From: Streptomyces sp. 7-21
Lineage (GTDB): Bacteria > Actinomycetota > Actinomycetes > Streptomycetales > Streptomycetaceae
Length of the DNA stretch: 64,000 bases
NCBI RefSeq assembly: GCF_016741785.1
Contig: NZ_JAERRL010000005.1
Span: 62,001 to 126,000, forward strand
Direction: 5' to 3'
The notes beneath the pieces are model-generated. The model saw only the letters and a list, made by a program, of their open reading frames with translations, was not told the origin of the DNA and did not search any database. The position numbers and the translations under genes were made by a program. Shown here piece by piece: positions 52,954-61,516 of this stretch (position 1 is the stretch's first letter; each line of letters starts with the position of its first letter).

Positions 52954-53121
52954 ATGACCGCTGCTGTGCTCGAGCGCGAGGAAACCGTCGTCGACCCCGC
53001 CGGTGAGGGCTTCGGTGAGCTGTCCCTCGAGGAGCTGCGCCAGGACCGCAAGGTCTACAACAGCGAGGGCTGGCTGTGCACCATCACCATGGAGACCGGC
53101 ACCCTGATTTGCGCCTGCTGA
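52954..53121 (+). CDS. lanA: class II lanthipeptide precursor, actagardine-like
   Basis: A 55-residue peptide starting behind AAGGAGG. The leader (1-36) is short and acidic, with GELSLEEL (21-28) as the recognition helix. It has no Gly-Gly or Ala-type double-glycine cleavage site; VYN precedes the core. Residues 37-55 form a 19-residue core of the same length and register as actagardine (Ser37, Trp40, Cys42, Thr43, Thr45, Glu47, Thr50, Cys53, Cys55; end GTLICAC). Actagardine has Cys where this peptide has Thr48, and Ser where this has Glu38. Rings Ser37-Cys42, Thr45-Cys53 and Thr50-Cys55 remain possible; the ring around Glu47 does not. The synthetase follows. Confidence 0.92.
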   Translation: MTAAVLEREETVVDPAGEGFGELSLEELRQDRKVYNSEGWLCTITMETGTLICAC

Positions 53122-53168
53122 GTTCACCACTGAACGGGAAATGACCGTCCCGGCAGTGTGAAACAGCC

Positions 53169-53210
53169 GAATGAGCGTGGGTCGGATCGTCCGTCCCACG
53201 CTCATTCTTT
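53169..53210 (+). terminator. leaky terminator between precursor and synthetase
   Basis: GAATGAGCGTGGG (53169-53181) pairs perfectly with 53195-53207, with a 13-base loop, and is followed by TTT. In lanthipeptide operons such a hairpin gives high precursor and low synthetase expression. Confidence 0.75.
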
Positions 53211-53304
53211 GCCTGCATAGCAGGCCTGACCGCGGCCGTGCAGGAAAGCCGGACGAGCGAGTGCCGCTGACCAACAAAACCCCGCCCGGACAGAGGAGCG
53301 TCGA

Positions 53305-56300
53305 ATGCCAGGTGCGAACGAGCCGACGACACTGTGTTTTTCGCGGACCGAATATGCCTCCTATCTGCACGAGCGGGTGCCGCGGCGCTCCTCGTCCGGT
53401 CTGACCGCTGAGGCAGCCGAACGCCTGGCGGCCTGGCGCGGTTCCGCGTACCTGTCCGAGGAAAAGTTCGCGCAGCGGCTGCGGCAGACCGGCTACAAGC
53501 CGGAGGAGTTCGCCGACCTTCTCGGCGACGGCGATTTCTCGGCCGCACCCGAGGCGACGCAGTGGGCGGAGGAACTGGCCCGCCTCCTCAGCCGGTCCCG
53601 GCCATCCGAACCGCTGGGCGTGACGGCCAAGCTCTACGGCGTGCGTTTCGACCGGCTGCTCTTCGCCTCGCTGCTGGAGCCGCTGCTCGACGGCTACGCG
53701 GAAGGGCTGCGCGAGCGGGCCGAGGCCGATCCCGTGATCGCCGCCTCCGGAATTCCGCTTTCCCTGCTGCGGGAAGGACTGCTGGAGGCGCTCGCCGACC
53801 GGCTGCTCGAAGTATGCGGGCGCACGCTCATTCTTGAGGTGAACGTCGCCCGCGCCGACGGCCGGCTGACCGGTGACGACCCGGAAGCCCGTTACGAATG
53901 CTACGACAAAACACTCCTGCGCGACCCGGAATACCTGGAACGGCTCTTCACCCAGTACCCGGTGCTCGGGCGCTGCCTGGTGGAATGCGGGCGCGCCTGG
54001 CAGGACTACGCCCTGGAACTGCTGCGGCGGCTGGCACAGGACGCCGGCGTGCTCCGCGACAGCGGCCTGCTGCGGTGCCCGCTCACCGGACTGACCGGCA
54101 TCACCGCCAATCTCGGTGACGCCCACGCGCACGGGCGCACCGTCGCCCGGCTGCTCTTCCGGGACGGCAGCACGCTGATCTACAAGCCCCGGCCGGTGCG
54201 GGCGGAGCAGGCATACGCCGAGGTCGCGGCCCAGGCCCGGCGGCTCGGCGCGCCCTGCGCCCGCGCCGGAGCGGTCCTGGCCCGCGACGGCTACGGCTGG
54301 TGCGAGTTCATCGCCAGGCAGCCCTGCGAGTCCGCCGACGACATCGCGGACTTCTACCGCAAAGCCGGGGGAACGCTCGCCGTGATGCTGCTCCTGGGCG
54401 CCAGCGACATGCACATGGAGAACATGATTCCGGCGGGCACGGATCTCGTTCCCATCGACCTGGAAACCCTCCTCCAGCCGCACGCCCTCACCGTGGACTC
54501 GCGGACCGCCAACGAGCGGGCCATGGACATCCTCGACGTCAGCGTCCTGGCCATCGGAATGCTGCCCTCCCGGGTTTTCGGAAAGGCACACGGAAAGGGC
54601 GTCGACGTCAGCGCGCTCGGCGGCGGAACCCTCCAGGAAGCTCCGGCGAAGGTGCCGCGGGTCCTCGACCCGTTCACGGACATTATGCGCATCGCTCCGG
54701 TCACCGGAATGATGCAGCCCGCCGGAAACCGCCCCTTCACACGGGAACGCGAATACGGGCCGCAGCAGTACACATCGGCGATCATGGACGGTTTCCGGGA
54801 GGCCTACTGGACCATCGCCGCGCACCGGGAGACATTCGCCGCTGTCCTCAAGACCTTCGCGGACCACCCGGTGCGGTATCTCGCGCGCCCCACCCGCCGG
54901 TACAACCTCTTCCTGACCGAGAGCTACCACCCCAAGTACCTCCGCGACGGCCGCGACCGGGACTGCCTGCTGGAAAAGCTGTGGACGGTCATCGAAGGGC
55001 GGGAGGACATGATTCCGCTCATCGATTCCGAACGCGTGCAGCTGCTGCGCGGAGACATACCGGTGTTCCACAGCAAACCGGGCTCCACCGACCTGTTCAC
55101 CGGCGATGAACTCGTGGCCACCGGATTCTTCCGGGGCACAAGCCTCGACGCCCTGCTGGGCCGCCTGGAACTCTACGGAGAACAGCACTACGAAGCGCAG
55201 CAGCGCATCGTCTCCGACACCCTCGGCGCCTACCGCGCCCAGCAGTCCGACTGGCGGGGCAGCAAACCCGCCGAAGGACAGGACATACCCGAGCTGGCCG
55301 AGGACAGGCTGCTCGCGCTCAACCGGGACTTCATGGACGGCCTCGCCAGCACGGCCATACTCGGATCCGACCACGATTGCAGCTGGATCGGAATCCGGGT
55401 CAACGCGCTCGAGGAAAACGTCTTCGACTACCGCGCCATGGGCACCACCGTCTACGACGGCCTGGGCGGAATGGCCCTGGCATTCGCCGAAGCCGCCGCG
55501 GTCCACGGCAGCGATACCTACCTTGAGATGGCCGAGCGCTGCGCGACACCCGTGATCCGCCACCTGGAGGACGTGGCACGCCACGAACTCAACCAGGCGG
55601 TCGGCGCCTACAGCGGACTTTCCGGTTCTCTTTACGTCCTGGACCGCCTCGCCGCCATTACCGGCGACTCCCGCTATCACGACCACCTGTGGGATGCGGT
55701 GCCGTCCGTCCTGCGCTCCGCCAAGGCCGAGAGCTATAACGAGCTTGTGACAGGATTGGCCGGCTGCATGGCCGTCGCCGCCGGTTTGCACCGCCGCCAC
55801 CCCCACGACTCCCTGCGTGAGGTGATGGCCGTCTGCGCGGAGCGGCTCGCCGAGCGCGCCGAATGGCGCGATGACACCGCCCGGTGGCCCATTGAAGCGG
55901 GACGCACCAGCCTCACCGGCTTCTCCCACGGCGCCTCCGGCATCGCCTGGGCCTTCCTGGAGGCCGCCGACGTGCTCGGTGACGACGGGCTCCGCCGCTA
56001 CGCGCGCGGCGCGTTCGCCTTCGAACGCGCCCACTTCCTGCCGGACAAGGGCACGTGGGAGGACCTGCGCGACGACGAGGCGGCGGGCAGCGCCGCCCGG
56101 CGGCTGATGGCGCGCTGGTGCCACGGCGCGGGTGGCATCGGCATCGCCCGGCTGCTGGCGATGCCCCACCTGTCCGACGACCCCCGGATCGCCGACGAGG
56201 CCCGCATCGCGCTGCGCGCCACGGAGCGGCGCGGCTTCGGCGACTCACACTCCCTGTGCCACGGCGACTTCGGCAACCTGGAGCTGTACAGCCTCGCCGC

Positions 56301-56538
56301 CCGCGTGCTGCCCGGCGACGAGGCCGCGCACTGGCGCCAGGTCCGCGACGAGCGGGCCCGCGCGGCGGTCGCCACGCTGACCGAACGCGGCCCCATCTGC
56401 GGCGTGGCGCCGGGCGTGGGCTCGTCCGGCCTGATGCTGGGCGTCGCGGGCATCGCCCTGGGGCTGCTGCGGCTGGCCCGCCCCGACGAGGTCCCGCCGG
56501 TGCTGTGGCCCGCGCAGCGGGCAACGTGGCGCGAATGA
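53305..56538 (+). CDS. lanM: class II lanthipeptide synthetase LanM
   Basis: A 1077-residue bifunctional enzyme that dehydrates Ser and Thr of the precursor and closes thioether rings. The dehydratase part (about 60-640) has a lipid-kinase-like fold with GASDMHMENM (Asp368, His370, Glu372, Asn373) and DLETLLQP. The cyclase part (about 700-1077) has GFSHGASGIAW (His875), RWCHGAGGIG (Cys939, His940) and SLCHGDFGN (Cys985, His986); the two Cys and His986 are the zinc ligands known in LanM. No frameshift or missing residue was seen. GAGGAG precedes the ATG. No protease-transporter LanT or LanO oxidase follows. Confidence 0.95.
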   Translation: MPGANEPTTLCFSRTEYASYLHERVPRRSSSGLTAEAAERLAAWRGSAYLSEEKFAQRLRQTGYKPEEFADLLGDGDFSAAPEATQWAEELARLLSRSRPSEPLGVTAKLYGVRFDRLLFASLLEPLLDGYAEGLRERAEADPVIAASGIPLSLLREGLLEALADRLLEVCGRTLILEVNVARADGRLTGDDPEARYECYDKTLLRDPEYLERLFTQYPVLGRCLVECGRAWQDYALELLRRLAQDAGVLRDSGLLRCPLTGLTGITANLGDAHAHGRTVARLLFRDGSTLIYKPRPVRAEQAYAEVAAQARRLGAPCARAGAVLARDGYGWCEFIARQPCESADDIADFYRKAGGTLAVMLLLGASDMHMENMIPAGTDLVPIDLETLLQPHALTVDSRTANERAMDILDVSVLAIGMLPSRVFGKAHGKGVDVSALGGGTLQEAPAKVPRVLDPFTDIMRIAPVTGMMQPAGNRPFTREREYGPQQYTSAIMDGFREAYWTIAAHRETFAAVLKTFADHPVRYLARPTRRYNLFLTESYHPKYLRDGRDRDCLLEKLWTVIEGREDMIPLIDSERVQLLRGDIPVFHSKPGSTDLFTGDELVATGFFRGTSLDALLGRLELYGEQHYEAQQRIVSDTLGAYRAQQSDWRGSKPAEGQDIPELAEDRLLALNRDFMDGLASTAILGSDHDCSWIGIRVNALEENVFDYRAMGTTVYDGLGGMALAFAEAAAVHGSDTYLEMAERCATPVIRHLEDVARHELNQAVGAYSGLSGSLYVLDRLAAITGDSRYHDHLWDAVPSVLRSAKAESYNELVTGLAGCMAVAAGLHRRHPHDSLREVMAVCAERLAERAEWRDDTARWPIEAGRTSLTGFSHGASGIAWAFLEAADVLGDDGLRRYARGAFAFERAHFLPDKGTWEDLRDDEAAGSAARRLMARWCHGAGGIGIARLLAMPHLSDDPRIADEARIALRATERRGFGDSHSLCHGDFGNLELYSLAARVLPGDEAAHWRQVRDERARAAVATLTERGPICGVAPGVGSSGLMLGVAGIALGLLRLARPDEVPPVLWPAQRATWRE

Positions 56539-56626
56539 AGCGTCGGGATTCTCTGCCTGTGTATAGGTAGAGGCTCGGTTCACCCGCGCCACATCCACCC
56601 CCACGGCCCCTCCGATTGGCAGTCAG

Positions 56627-59188
56627 ATGTTCCGCATCGCCCTCCGCAACATGCTGGCGCACAAGGCCCGTCTGCTCATGACCACGCTCGCCGTCGTGCT
56701 CGGCGTGGCGTTCGTCGCGGGAACGCTGATGTTCACCGCCACGATCAGCAAGGGCCTCAGAGACGCGGCGTCCCGCAGCTTTGCGGACGTCTCCGTCGCC
56801 GTGCGCCCCGCGGCAGGCGACTCGGACGCCGCCCGGTCCGGCCACGAACGCGCGGGCGTGCCGCAGGAGGTCTACGAGCGGCTCGCCGGGCTGCCGGGCG
56901 TGGCCAGCGCCCGCGGCACCGTCAGCGGCTACACCGGCGTGGCCGACGCCGACGACGAGCTGATCGGCGACGGCTTCCTCAACGAGGGCGGCAACTACGC
57001 CCCGGGCAGCGACGGCTCGGACCCCCGCGTCGACTTCACCGAGGGGCGGGGGCCCGAGTCGCCGGGCGAGGTGGCCCTCGACGCCGACACCGCCGAGGCG
57101 GGCGGCTACGAGGTCGGCGACGAGGTCCGGCTGTCGGTCAGCGGCCCCGTGCTGACACGCGAACTCACCGGTATCTTCACCACCGACGACGGCAGGGTCG
57201 CCGCGGGCGGCACCCTCGCCCTCTTCGACACCCCCACCGCGCAGCGCCTCTTCCTGGAGGAGGGCCTGTACGACCAGGTGGAACTGACGGCCGAGCCCGG
57301 CACCACGCAGCAGCAGCTGCGGGACGCCGTGCCCGAGGACCTGCTGGACGAGCACGGCCTGGAGGCCGTCACCGGCCAGCAGCTCATCGACGACCAGGCG
57401 GCCGCCATCGCCGACCAGACCAGCGAGATCAACACGGTCCTGCTGGGCTTCGCCGCCATCGCCCTCTTCGTCGGCGTGCTGCTGATCGCCAACACCTTCT
57501 CCATGCTGGTGGCCCAGCGCACCCGCGAGGTGGCCCTGCTGCGCGCCGTCGGCGCCTCGCGCCGCCAGATCACCCGCTGCGTGCTGGCCGAGGCCGGTCT
57601 CCTGGGCGCCGTCTCCGCCGTGGCCGGGATCGTCCTGGGCATCGGCGTGGCCGCCGGGCTGCGGCCGCTGCTCAACAACGCGGGCGCCGGGCTGCCGGAC
57701 AACCCGCTGGTCATCAACCCGGGCTCGGTCATCGCCTCGCTGGCGGTCGGCGTCGGCATCACCCTGCTGTCCGCCTACCTGCCCTCCCGCCGCGCCGCCA
57801 GGACCTCACCCCTGGCGGCGCTGCGCAGCGTGGACGTCCCGCCGCCCCAGCGCCGCATGGCCGTCCGCAACGTCATCGGATCGCTGCTGACCGCCGTGGG
57901 TCTGCTGGTGGTCCTGGCGATGGTGGTGACGGGACAGGACCAGGGCGCCACGCTCATCGCCCTCGGTGCGGTCTGCGCGGTGTGCGGCCTGATCATGCTG
58001 ACCGCCGCGCTGTCCCGGCCGCTGTTCGCCGCGCTGGCGCCGCTGGTACGCAGGTTCGGCGCCGCCGGAAAGCTGGCCCGGCAGAACGCCGCCCGCAACC
58101 CGCGCCGCACCGCCGCCACCGCGACCGCCCTGATGATCGGCCTCGCCCTCACCAGCGCGCTGACGGTCATCACCGTCTCGCTGCAGAACAGCATCCAGCA
58201 GGGCGCCGCCGACGGGCTGCGCGCCGACTACGCGGTCCGGATGTCGAACTTCGGCCCCGTCGACCCCGAGGTGGTCGAGACGGTGCGGGAGGTCCCCGGC
58301 GTGCGCACGGCGGCGGGGGAGAGCCGGGTCAGCCTGGAACTCGACGGCGACTCGACGACGGCGGTGATGTCCGACGGAGCCGCGTTCGCCGACGTGTTCC
58401 GCATGGAGATCGTGCAAGGTGACGTCAGCGCCCTCGCGCGGGGCGAGATCGCCGTCTCCGAGGGGTACGCCGAGGACCGGGGCCTGCGTCCGGGCGACAC
58501 CCTCCAGGTCAGCTACCCGGACGGCGCCGAGGAGACGGTCACCCTCGGCGCGGTCTACGCCGACAGCACCGTGCTGTCGGACCTGGTGGTCGGCCAGGAA
58601 CTCCTGGCGCCTCACCTGTTCCGCCTCGGCTACCAGACCGTCTACGTCGACACCGAGCGGAACAGCGGCGAGGGAGGCGACGACAGCGCCGTCATCGACC
58701 GCATCGAGGCCGCGCTCGGCAACAGCCCGGTGATCCAGGTCTCCACCCCGGACGACCTGTTCCGCGACGCCAACCGGCAGCTGAACCAGCTGCTGTACAT
58801 GGTCTACGGGCTGCTGGGGATGTCCTTGGTGATCGCGGTGTTCGGCGTGGTGAACACCATGGCCCTGTCGGTCTTCGAACGGTCGCGGGAGCTGGGCATG
58901 CTCCGCGCGATCGGCCTGGACCGTGCCGGGGTGAAGCGGATGATCACGCTGGAGTCGCTGATGATCTCCATGCTCGGCGCGGTCCTCGGCCTGGCCCTGG
59001 GCACCTTCCTCGCCTGGGCGGCGGGCGAGGTGGCCCAGACCGTCTTCACCCGCTACAGCACCCAGCTGCCGTGGGACAGCTACGGCGTCTTCTTCGTCCT
59101 CACCCTGGTGATGGGCGCCCTCGCGGCGCTCTGGCCCGCCCGCCAGGCCGCCCGCCTGCACCCGCTGGAGGCCCTGCGGACCGAATAG
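56627..59188 (+). CDS. MacB/FtsX-type ABC permease, no partner ATPase
   Basis: An 853-residue membrane protein with two copies of the FtsX fold. The N-terminal helix (ARLLMTTLAVVLGVAFVAGTLMF), the extracellular MacB_PCD region (residues about 45-240), three helices with VAQRTREVALLRAVGASRRQI, and the second unit ending GMLRAIGLDRAGVKRMITLE and LWPARQAARLHPLEAL are typical. It starts 88 bases after lanM, so it may give self-immunity or export the peptide. An ATP-binding subunit should lie beside it, but none is in this window; it may be shared from elsewhere. Its last codons are duplicated over the stop (59173-59204). Confidence 0.85.
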   Translation: MFRIALRNMLAHKARLLMTTLAVVLGVAFVAGTLMFTATISKGLRDAASRSFADVSVAVRPAAGDSDAARSGHERAGVPQEVYERLAGLPGVASARGTVSGYTGVADADDELIGDGFLNEGGNYAPGSDGSDPRVDFTEGRGPESPGEVALDADTAEAGGYEVGDEVRLSVSGPVLTRELTGIFTTDDGRVAAGGTLALFDTPTAQRLFLEEGLYDQVELTAEPGTTQQQLRDAVPEDLLDEHGLEAVTGQQLIDDQAAAIADQTSEINTVLLGFAAIALFVGVLLIANTFSMLVAQRTREVALLRAVGASRRQITRCVLAEAGLLGAVSAVAGIVLGIGVAAGLRPLLNNAGAGLPDNPLVINPGSVIASLAVGVGITLLSAYLPSRRAARTSPLAALRSVDVPPPQRRMAVRNVIGSLLTAVGLLVVLAMVVTGQDQGATLIALGAVCAVCGLIMLTAALSRPLFAALAPLVRRFGAAGKLARQNAARNPRRTAATATALMIGLALTSALTVITVSLQNSIQQGAADGLRADYAVRMSNFGPVDPEVVETVREVPGVRTAAGESRVSLELDGDSTTAVMSDGAAFADVFRMEIVQGDVSALARGEIAVSEGYAEDRGLRPGDTLQVSYPDGAEETVTLGAVYADSTVLSDLVVGQELLAPHLFRLGYQTVYVDTERNSGEGGDDSAVIDRIEAALGNSPVIQVSTPDDLFRDANRQLNQLLYMVYGLLGMSLVIAVFGVVNTMALSVFERSRELGMLRAIGLDRAGVKRMITLESLMISMLGAVLGLALGTFLAWAAGEVAQTVFTRYSTQLPWDSYGVFFVLTLVMGALAALWPARQAARLHPLEALRTE

Positions 59189-59204
59189 CCTGCGGACCGA
59201 ATAG
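59173..59204 (+). repeat. 16-bp exact tandem duplication across the stop codon
   Basis: CCTGCGGACCGAATAG occurs at 59173-59188 and again at 59189-59204. The first copy ends in the permease stop; the second leaves a spare copy after it. A recent slippage event is likely. Confidence 0.85.
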
Positions 59205-59230
59205 GCCCGCGGCCCGGAACCGGCCCCGCG

Positions 59231-59496
59231 TCAGCGGCGTGGGGAGCGCAGCGGCGGGACCACGCTGAAGGGGCGGGCCGGGAGATGCGGCGGAGGCGGA
59301 GGCTCCTCGAACCAGTGCAGCGCGCGCTGGTAGAAGGCGTACCAGGCGGCGTCGGCGCGGCCGAGTACCGCGTCGAGAGCGTGTTTGGCCACGCGCCGGG
59401 CCGGAGCAGGCCGCGCCCGCGCGGCGGCGGCACCGAGCGCCGCTCCGCGAGGAGGAGCGCCACGTTGCGGCCGAGACGGTTCGGTCGTCGCGGCAT
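59231..59496 (-). other. possible small gene, frame uncertain
   Basis: The third member of a row of tightly packed minus-strand genes. A start at GTG 59505 or ATG 59496 would give MPRRPNRLGRNVALLLAERR, but the part that looks like a real protein, AKHALDAVLGRADAAWYAFYQRALHWFEEPPPP, ending at 59231, lies in another frame. In that frame the start would be GTG at 59392 without a ribosome site. Either the 53-residue peptide is made alone or a frameshift has broken a longer gene. I do not assign a function. Confidence 0.35.
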
Positions 59497-59501
59497 GGGA
59501 G

Positions 59502-59792
59502 TCACCGCCTTTCCCGGGTGACGGCGGCCGTGGCCACATCGCGCCGCGCCTGGTCCTCGCGCGCCATGGCCGCCAGGCGGGCCAGGCACTCGGCGCAGCC
59601 GTAGAGCGGTGCTTCGGCGTGCGGGGTGTCCGGCCCCCACAGGGACGCCCGCCCCACCCACACCACCGGCCGCGCGCTGGCCCCGCACCCCAGCCAGCAG
59701 CGGCCCACCACCCACTGGCCCGGACGGGGTTCGGACGACACCGCGACGGTCAGGGCCGCCTCCGGCCGTCCCGGCCTGCGGTGCCTGCTCAT
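59502..59792 (-). CDS. small conserved actinobacterial protein
   Basis: A 96-residue protein. RPGRPEAALTVAVSSEPRPGQWVVGRCWLGCGASARPVVWVGRASLWGPDTPHAEAPLYGCAECLARLAAMAREDQARRD, with CxxxC and CAEC pairs, suggests a zinc-bound fold. I recognise the pattern from small proteins next to helix-turn-helix/DUF397 modules in Streptomyces, with no known function. Its ATG overlaps the stop of the gene upstream (ATGA), so it is coupled. Confidence 0.6.
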   Translation of the reverse strand: MSRHRRPGRPEAALTVAVSSEPRPGQWVVGRCWLGCGASARPVVWVGRASLWGPDTPHAEAPLYGCAECLARLAAMAREDQARRDVATAAVTRERR

Positions 59793-60013
59793 CGCAGCCC
59801 GCCGCGCAGTCCGGCGCTGGTCGCGCTCTGTTCGTTGGCCTCCCGGACCTTTCTCGGCAGGTCCGCCGTGTCGCCGGTGGCGCCGCTGAAGCGCGGGCAC
59901 ACCACGAGCGTGTGCCGGGGCCCGCTGGTGTCTACCTCGACCGAGGCCTGGATGCCGAGGAGCACGAAGATGGCGCGCAGCTTGTCACGGGTAGCGTTCA
60001 GCTGGCCGTTCAC
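59789..60013 (-). CDS. small conserved protein beside the XRE regulator
   Basis: A 74-residue protein, GTG start at 60013, with LNATRDKLRAIFVLLGIQASVEVDTSGPRHTLVVCPRFSGAT: one helix, then three strands. It overlaps the next gene by 4 bases, so they form an operon, and it diverges from the XRE regulator. It is probably another member of the module; no function is known. Confidence 0.6.
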   Translation of the reverse strand: MNGQLNATRDKLRAIFVLLGIQASVEVDTSGPRHTLVVCPRFSGATGDTADLPRKVREANEQSATSAGLRGGLR

Positions 60014-60155
60014 AACCGGTTCTTCGCTGGGAGTGGGGGAGTCATGCGAAAACTTCCTCTGAGTGGTCGCGTGGTTACTAGCATTCGCGTCAGGTGACCG
60101 GCGCACCAGCCAGAGTCGTGGCATGGGGGCGAAGCACTACGAAGGGGTGTGCGGC

Positions 60156-60980
60156 ATGGCGAGGCGTGGCCCATCGGCACCGGAGCTGCTGGCGGAGAAT
60201 CTCAAGGCCCTGCGGGAGAAGTCAGGGCTGTCGCTCCGCGAGCTGGCGGACAAACTGGGGTGGGATCACGCCCACCTCCACAAGATGGAGAACGGCAAGA
60301 ACCGTGGCAGCGAGGCCGTGATCGAGGCCCTCGACACGTTCTACGGCACGGGCCCGATGCTCAAGCACCTCTGGCTGCTGGCGGGTCAGCGGGCGTTCCG
60401 CGACAAGTACAAGCGGTACATGGAACTTGAGGCCGAGGCACGGGTGATGCAGCAGTACTGCCCGAGTGTGGTGCCGGGCCTGTTGCAGACCGAGGCGTAC
60501 GCGCGTGAGCTGCTGCGTGCCTCTGATCTGGCCGGAGAGGAACTGGAGGATCAGGTCGCGGCGAGGCTGAGTCGCCAGACCATACTGACGAATGAGCCTC
60601 TTACTGACTTTCGCGCGATCCTTGATGAGGCTGTGGTGCGTCGGCCTCTGACTGCGTCCGATGAGTGGCGGGAGCAGCTAGCTCATCTGATCAAGATGTC
60701 CGAGCGCCCCAACGTGACCATCCAGGTGCTGCCGTTGCGTGCAGGGCTCCACGGACTGCACAACACAGACACGATGTTCCTGTGGCGCCAGAATGGCACT
60801 TGTGCTGCTTACACGGAGACCAGTTATTCCGGAGACCTCGTAGAGAGCCCAGAGGACGTGCAGCGCCTACGATTGACTTACGATCGCCTCCGCGATCTGG
60901 CGTTCTCGCCACGCGAAACTGTGGCGTTCCTGGTGCACCTGTTGGAGGACATCCCATGCGCGTCGCCCGAGCCGAGCTGA
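60156..60980 (+). CDS. XRE-family helix-turn-helix regulator with DUF5753
   Basis: A 274-residue regulator. The DNA-binding part is LAENLKALREKSGLSLRELADKLGWDHAHLHKMENGK (residues 14-50). The remainder, with QQYCPSVVPGLLQTEAYARELL, FRAILDEAVVRRP, NVTIQVLPLRAGLHGL and FVHLLEDI, is the DUF5753 domain of the large WhiJ-like family that controls development and antibiotic genes. The ATG at 60156 has GAAGGGG 8 bases upstream; an ATG at 60123 is in frame. It overlaps the DUF397 gene by 25 bases, as is normal for the pair. Confidence 0.88.
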   Translation: MARRGPSAPELLAENLKALREKSGLSLRELADKLGWDHAHLHKMENGKNRGSEAVIEALDTFYGTGPMLKHLWLLAGQRAFRDKYKRYMELEAEARVMQQYCPSVVPGLLQTEAYARELLRASDLAGEELEDQVAARLSRQTILTNEPLTDFRAILDEAVVRRPLTASDEWREQLAHLIKMSERPNVTIQVLPLRAGLHGLHNTDTMFLWRQNGTCAAYTETSYSGDLVESPEDVQRLRLTYDRLRDLAFSPRETVAFLVHLLEDIPCASPEPS

Positions 60981-61174
60981 GCCGCGTGATGACTTGGCGC
61001 AAGAGCAGCTACTCGAACGCGGATGGCGGCAACTGTCTGGAGGTGGCCGACGGTTTCGCCGGGGTGGTGCCGGTGCGGGATTCGAAGCGGCCTGGTTCGG
61101 TTCTGGCTGTGTCTGCTGGTGCCTGGGCGGCGTTCGTGGCCCATGTGGGGGCAGCTGAGCACGGTCGGGTGTAA
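60956..61174 (+). CDS. DUF397 protein, copy 1
   Basis: A 72-residue protein. TWRKSSYSNADGGNCLEVADGFAGVVPVRDSKRPGSVLAVSAGAWAAFVAHV is the DUF397 domain, partner of DUF5753 regulators (WhiJ/BldB type). GGAGG precedes the ATG inside the regulator's end. It shares most of its sequence with copy 2 downstream. Confidence 0.87.
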   Translation: MRVARAELSRVMTWRKSSYSNADGGNCLEVADGFAGVVPVRDSKRPGSVLAVSAGAWAAFVAHVGAAEHGRV

Positions 61175-61313
61175 CGCGGAGGGTGGTGTCCCTCGGTACG
61201 CGGCGACATCGTCCCGTGTCGTGCGGTTGCAGTGTTAGTTGGCCGAACGACATACCGGCGGTTGTCCGGTCGTCGTCGTACCATCGCGTGTCCGGCCTGT
61301 GTTCCGCTGGTGA

Positions 61314-61516
61314 GTTGGAGGACATCCGATGTGCGTCGCCCGAGGCGAGCTGAATCGCGCGATCTGGCGGAAGAGCAGCTACTCCAACGCAGACGGAGGA
61401 GCATGCTTGGAGGTGGCCGACGGTTTCGCCGGGGTGGTGCCGGTACGGGATTCGAAGCGGCCTGGTCCGGTTCTGACCGTGTCAGCTGACGCCTGGGCGG
61501 CCTTCGTGGCCCACGT
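61314..61516 (+). repeat. duplicated DNA segment including the DUF397 gene
   Basis: This segment repeats 60941-61143: same ribosome site (GTTGGAGGACATCC), start context, and long identical blocks such as GAGGTGGCCGACGGTTTCGC and the run to CGAAGCGGCCTGGT. The identity extends into the 5' flank, which shows a duplication of DNA, not independent acquisition. Confidence 0.75.

Noticed and set aside
52861..56169. Open frame of 1102 codons opposite to lanM
   Set aside because: Composition is typical of an antisense shadow in high-GC coding DNA; lanM carries all motifs on the plus strand.
59080..59715. Open frame of 211 codons overlapping the permease end
   Set aside because: It runs antisense into the permease gene and joins two unrelated compositions; at most the first 20 residues after 59496 could be real.
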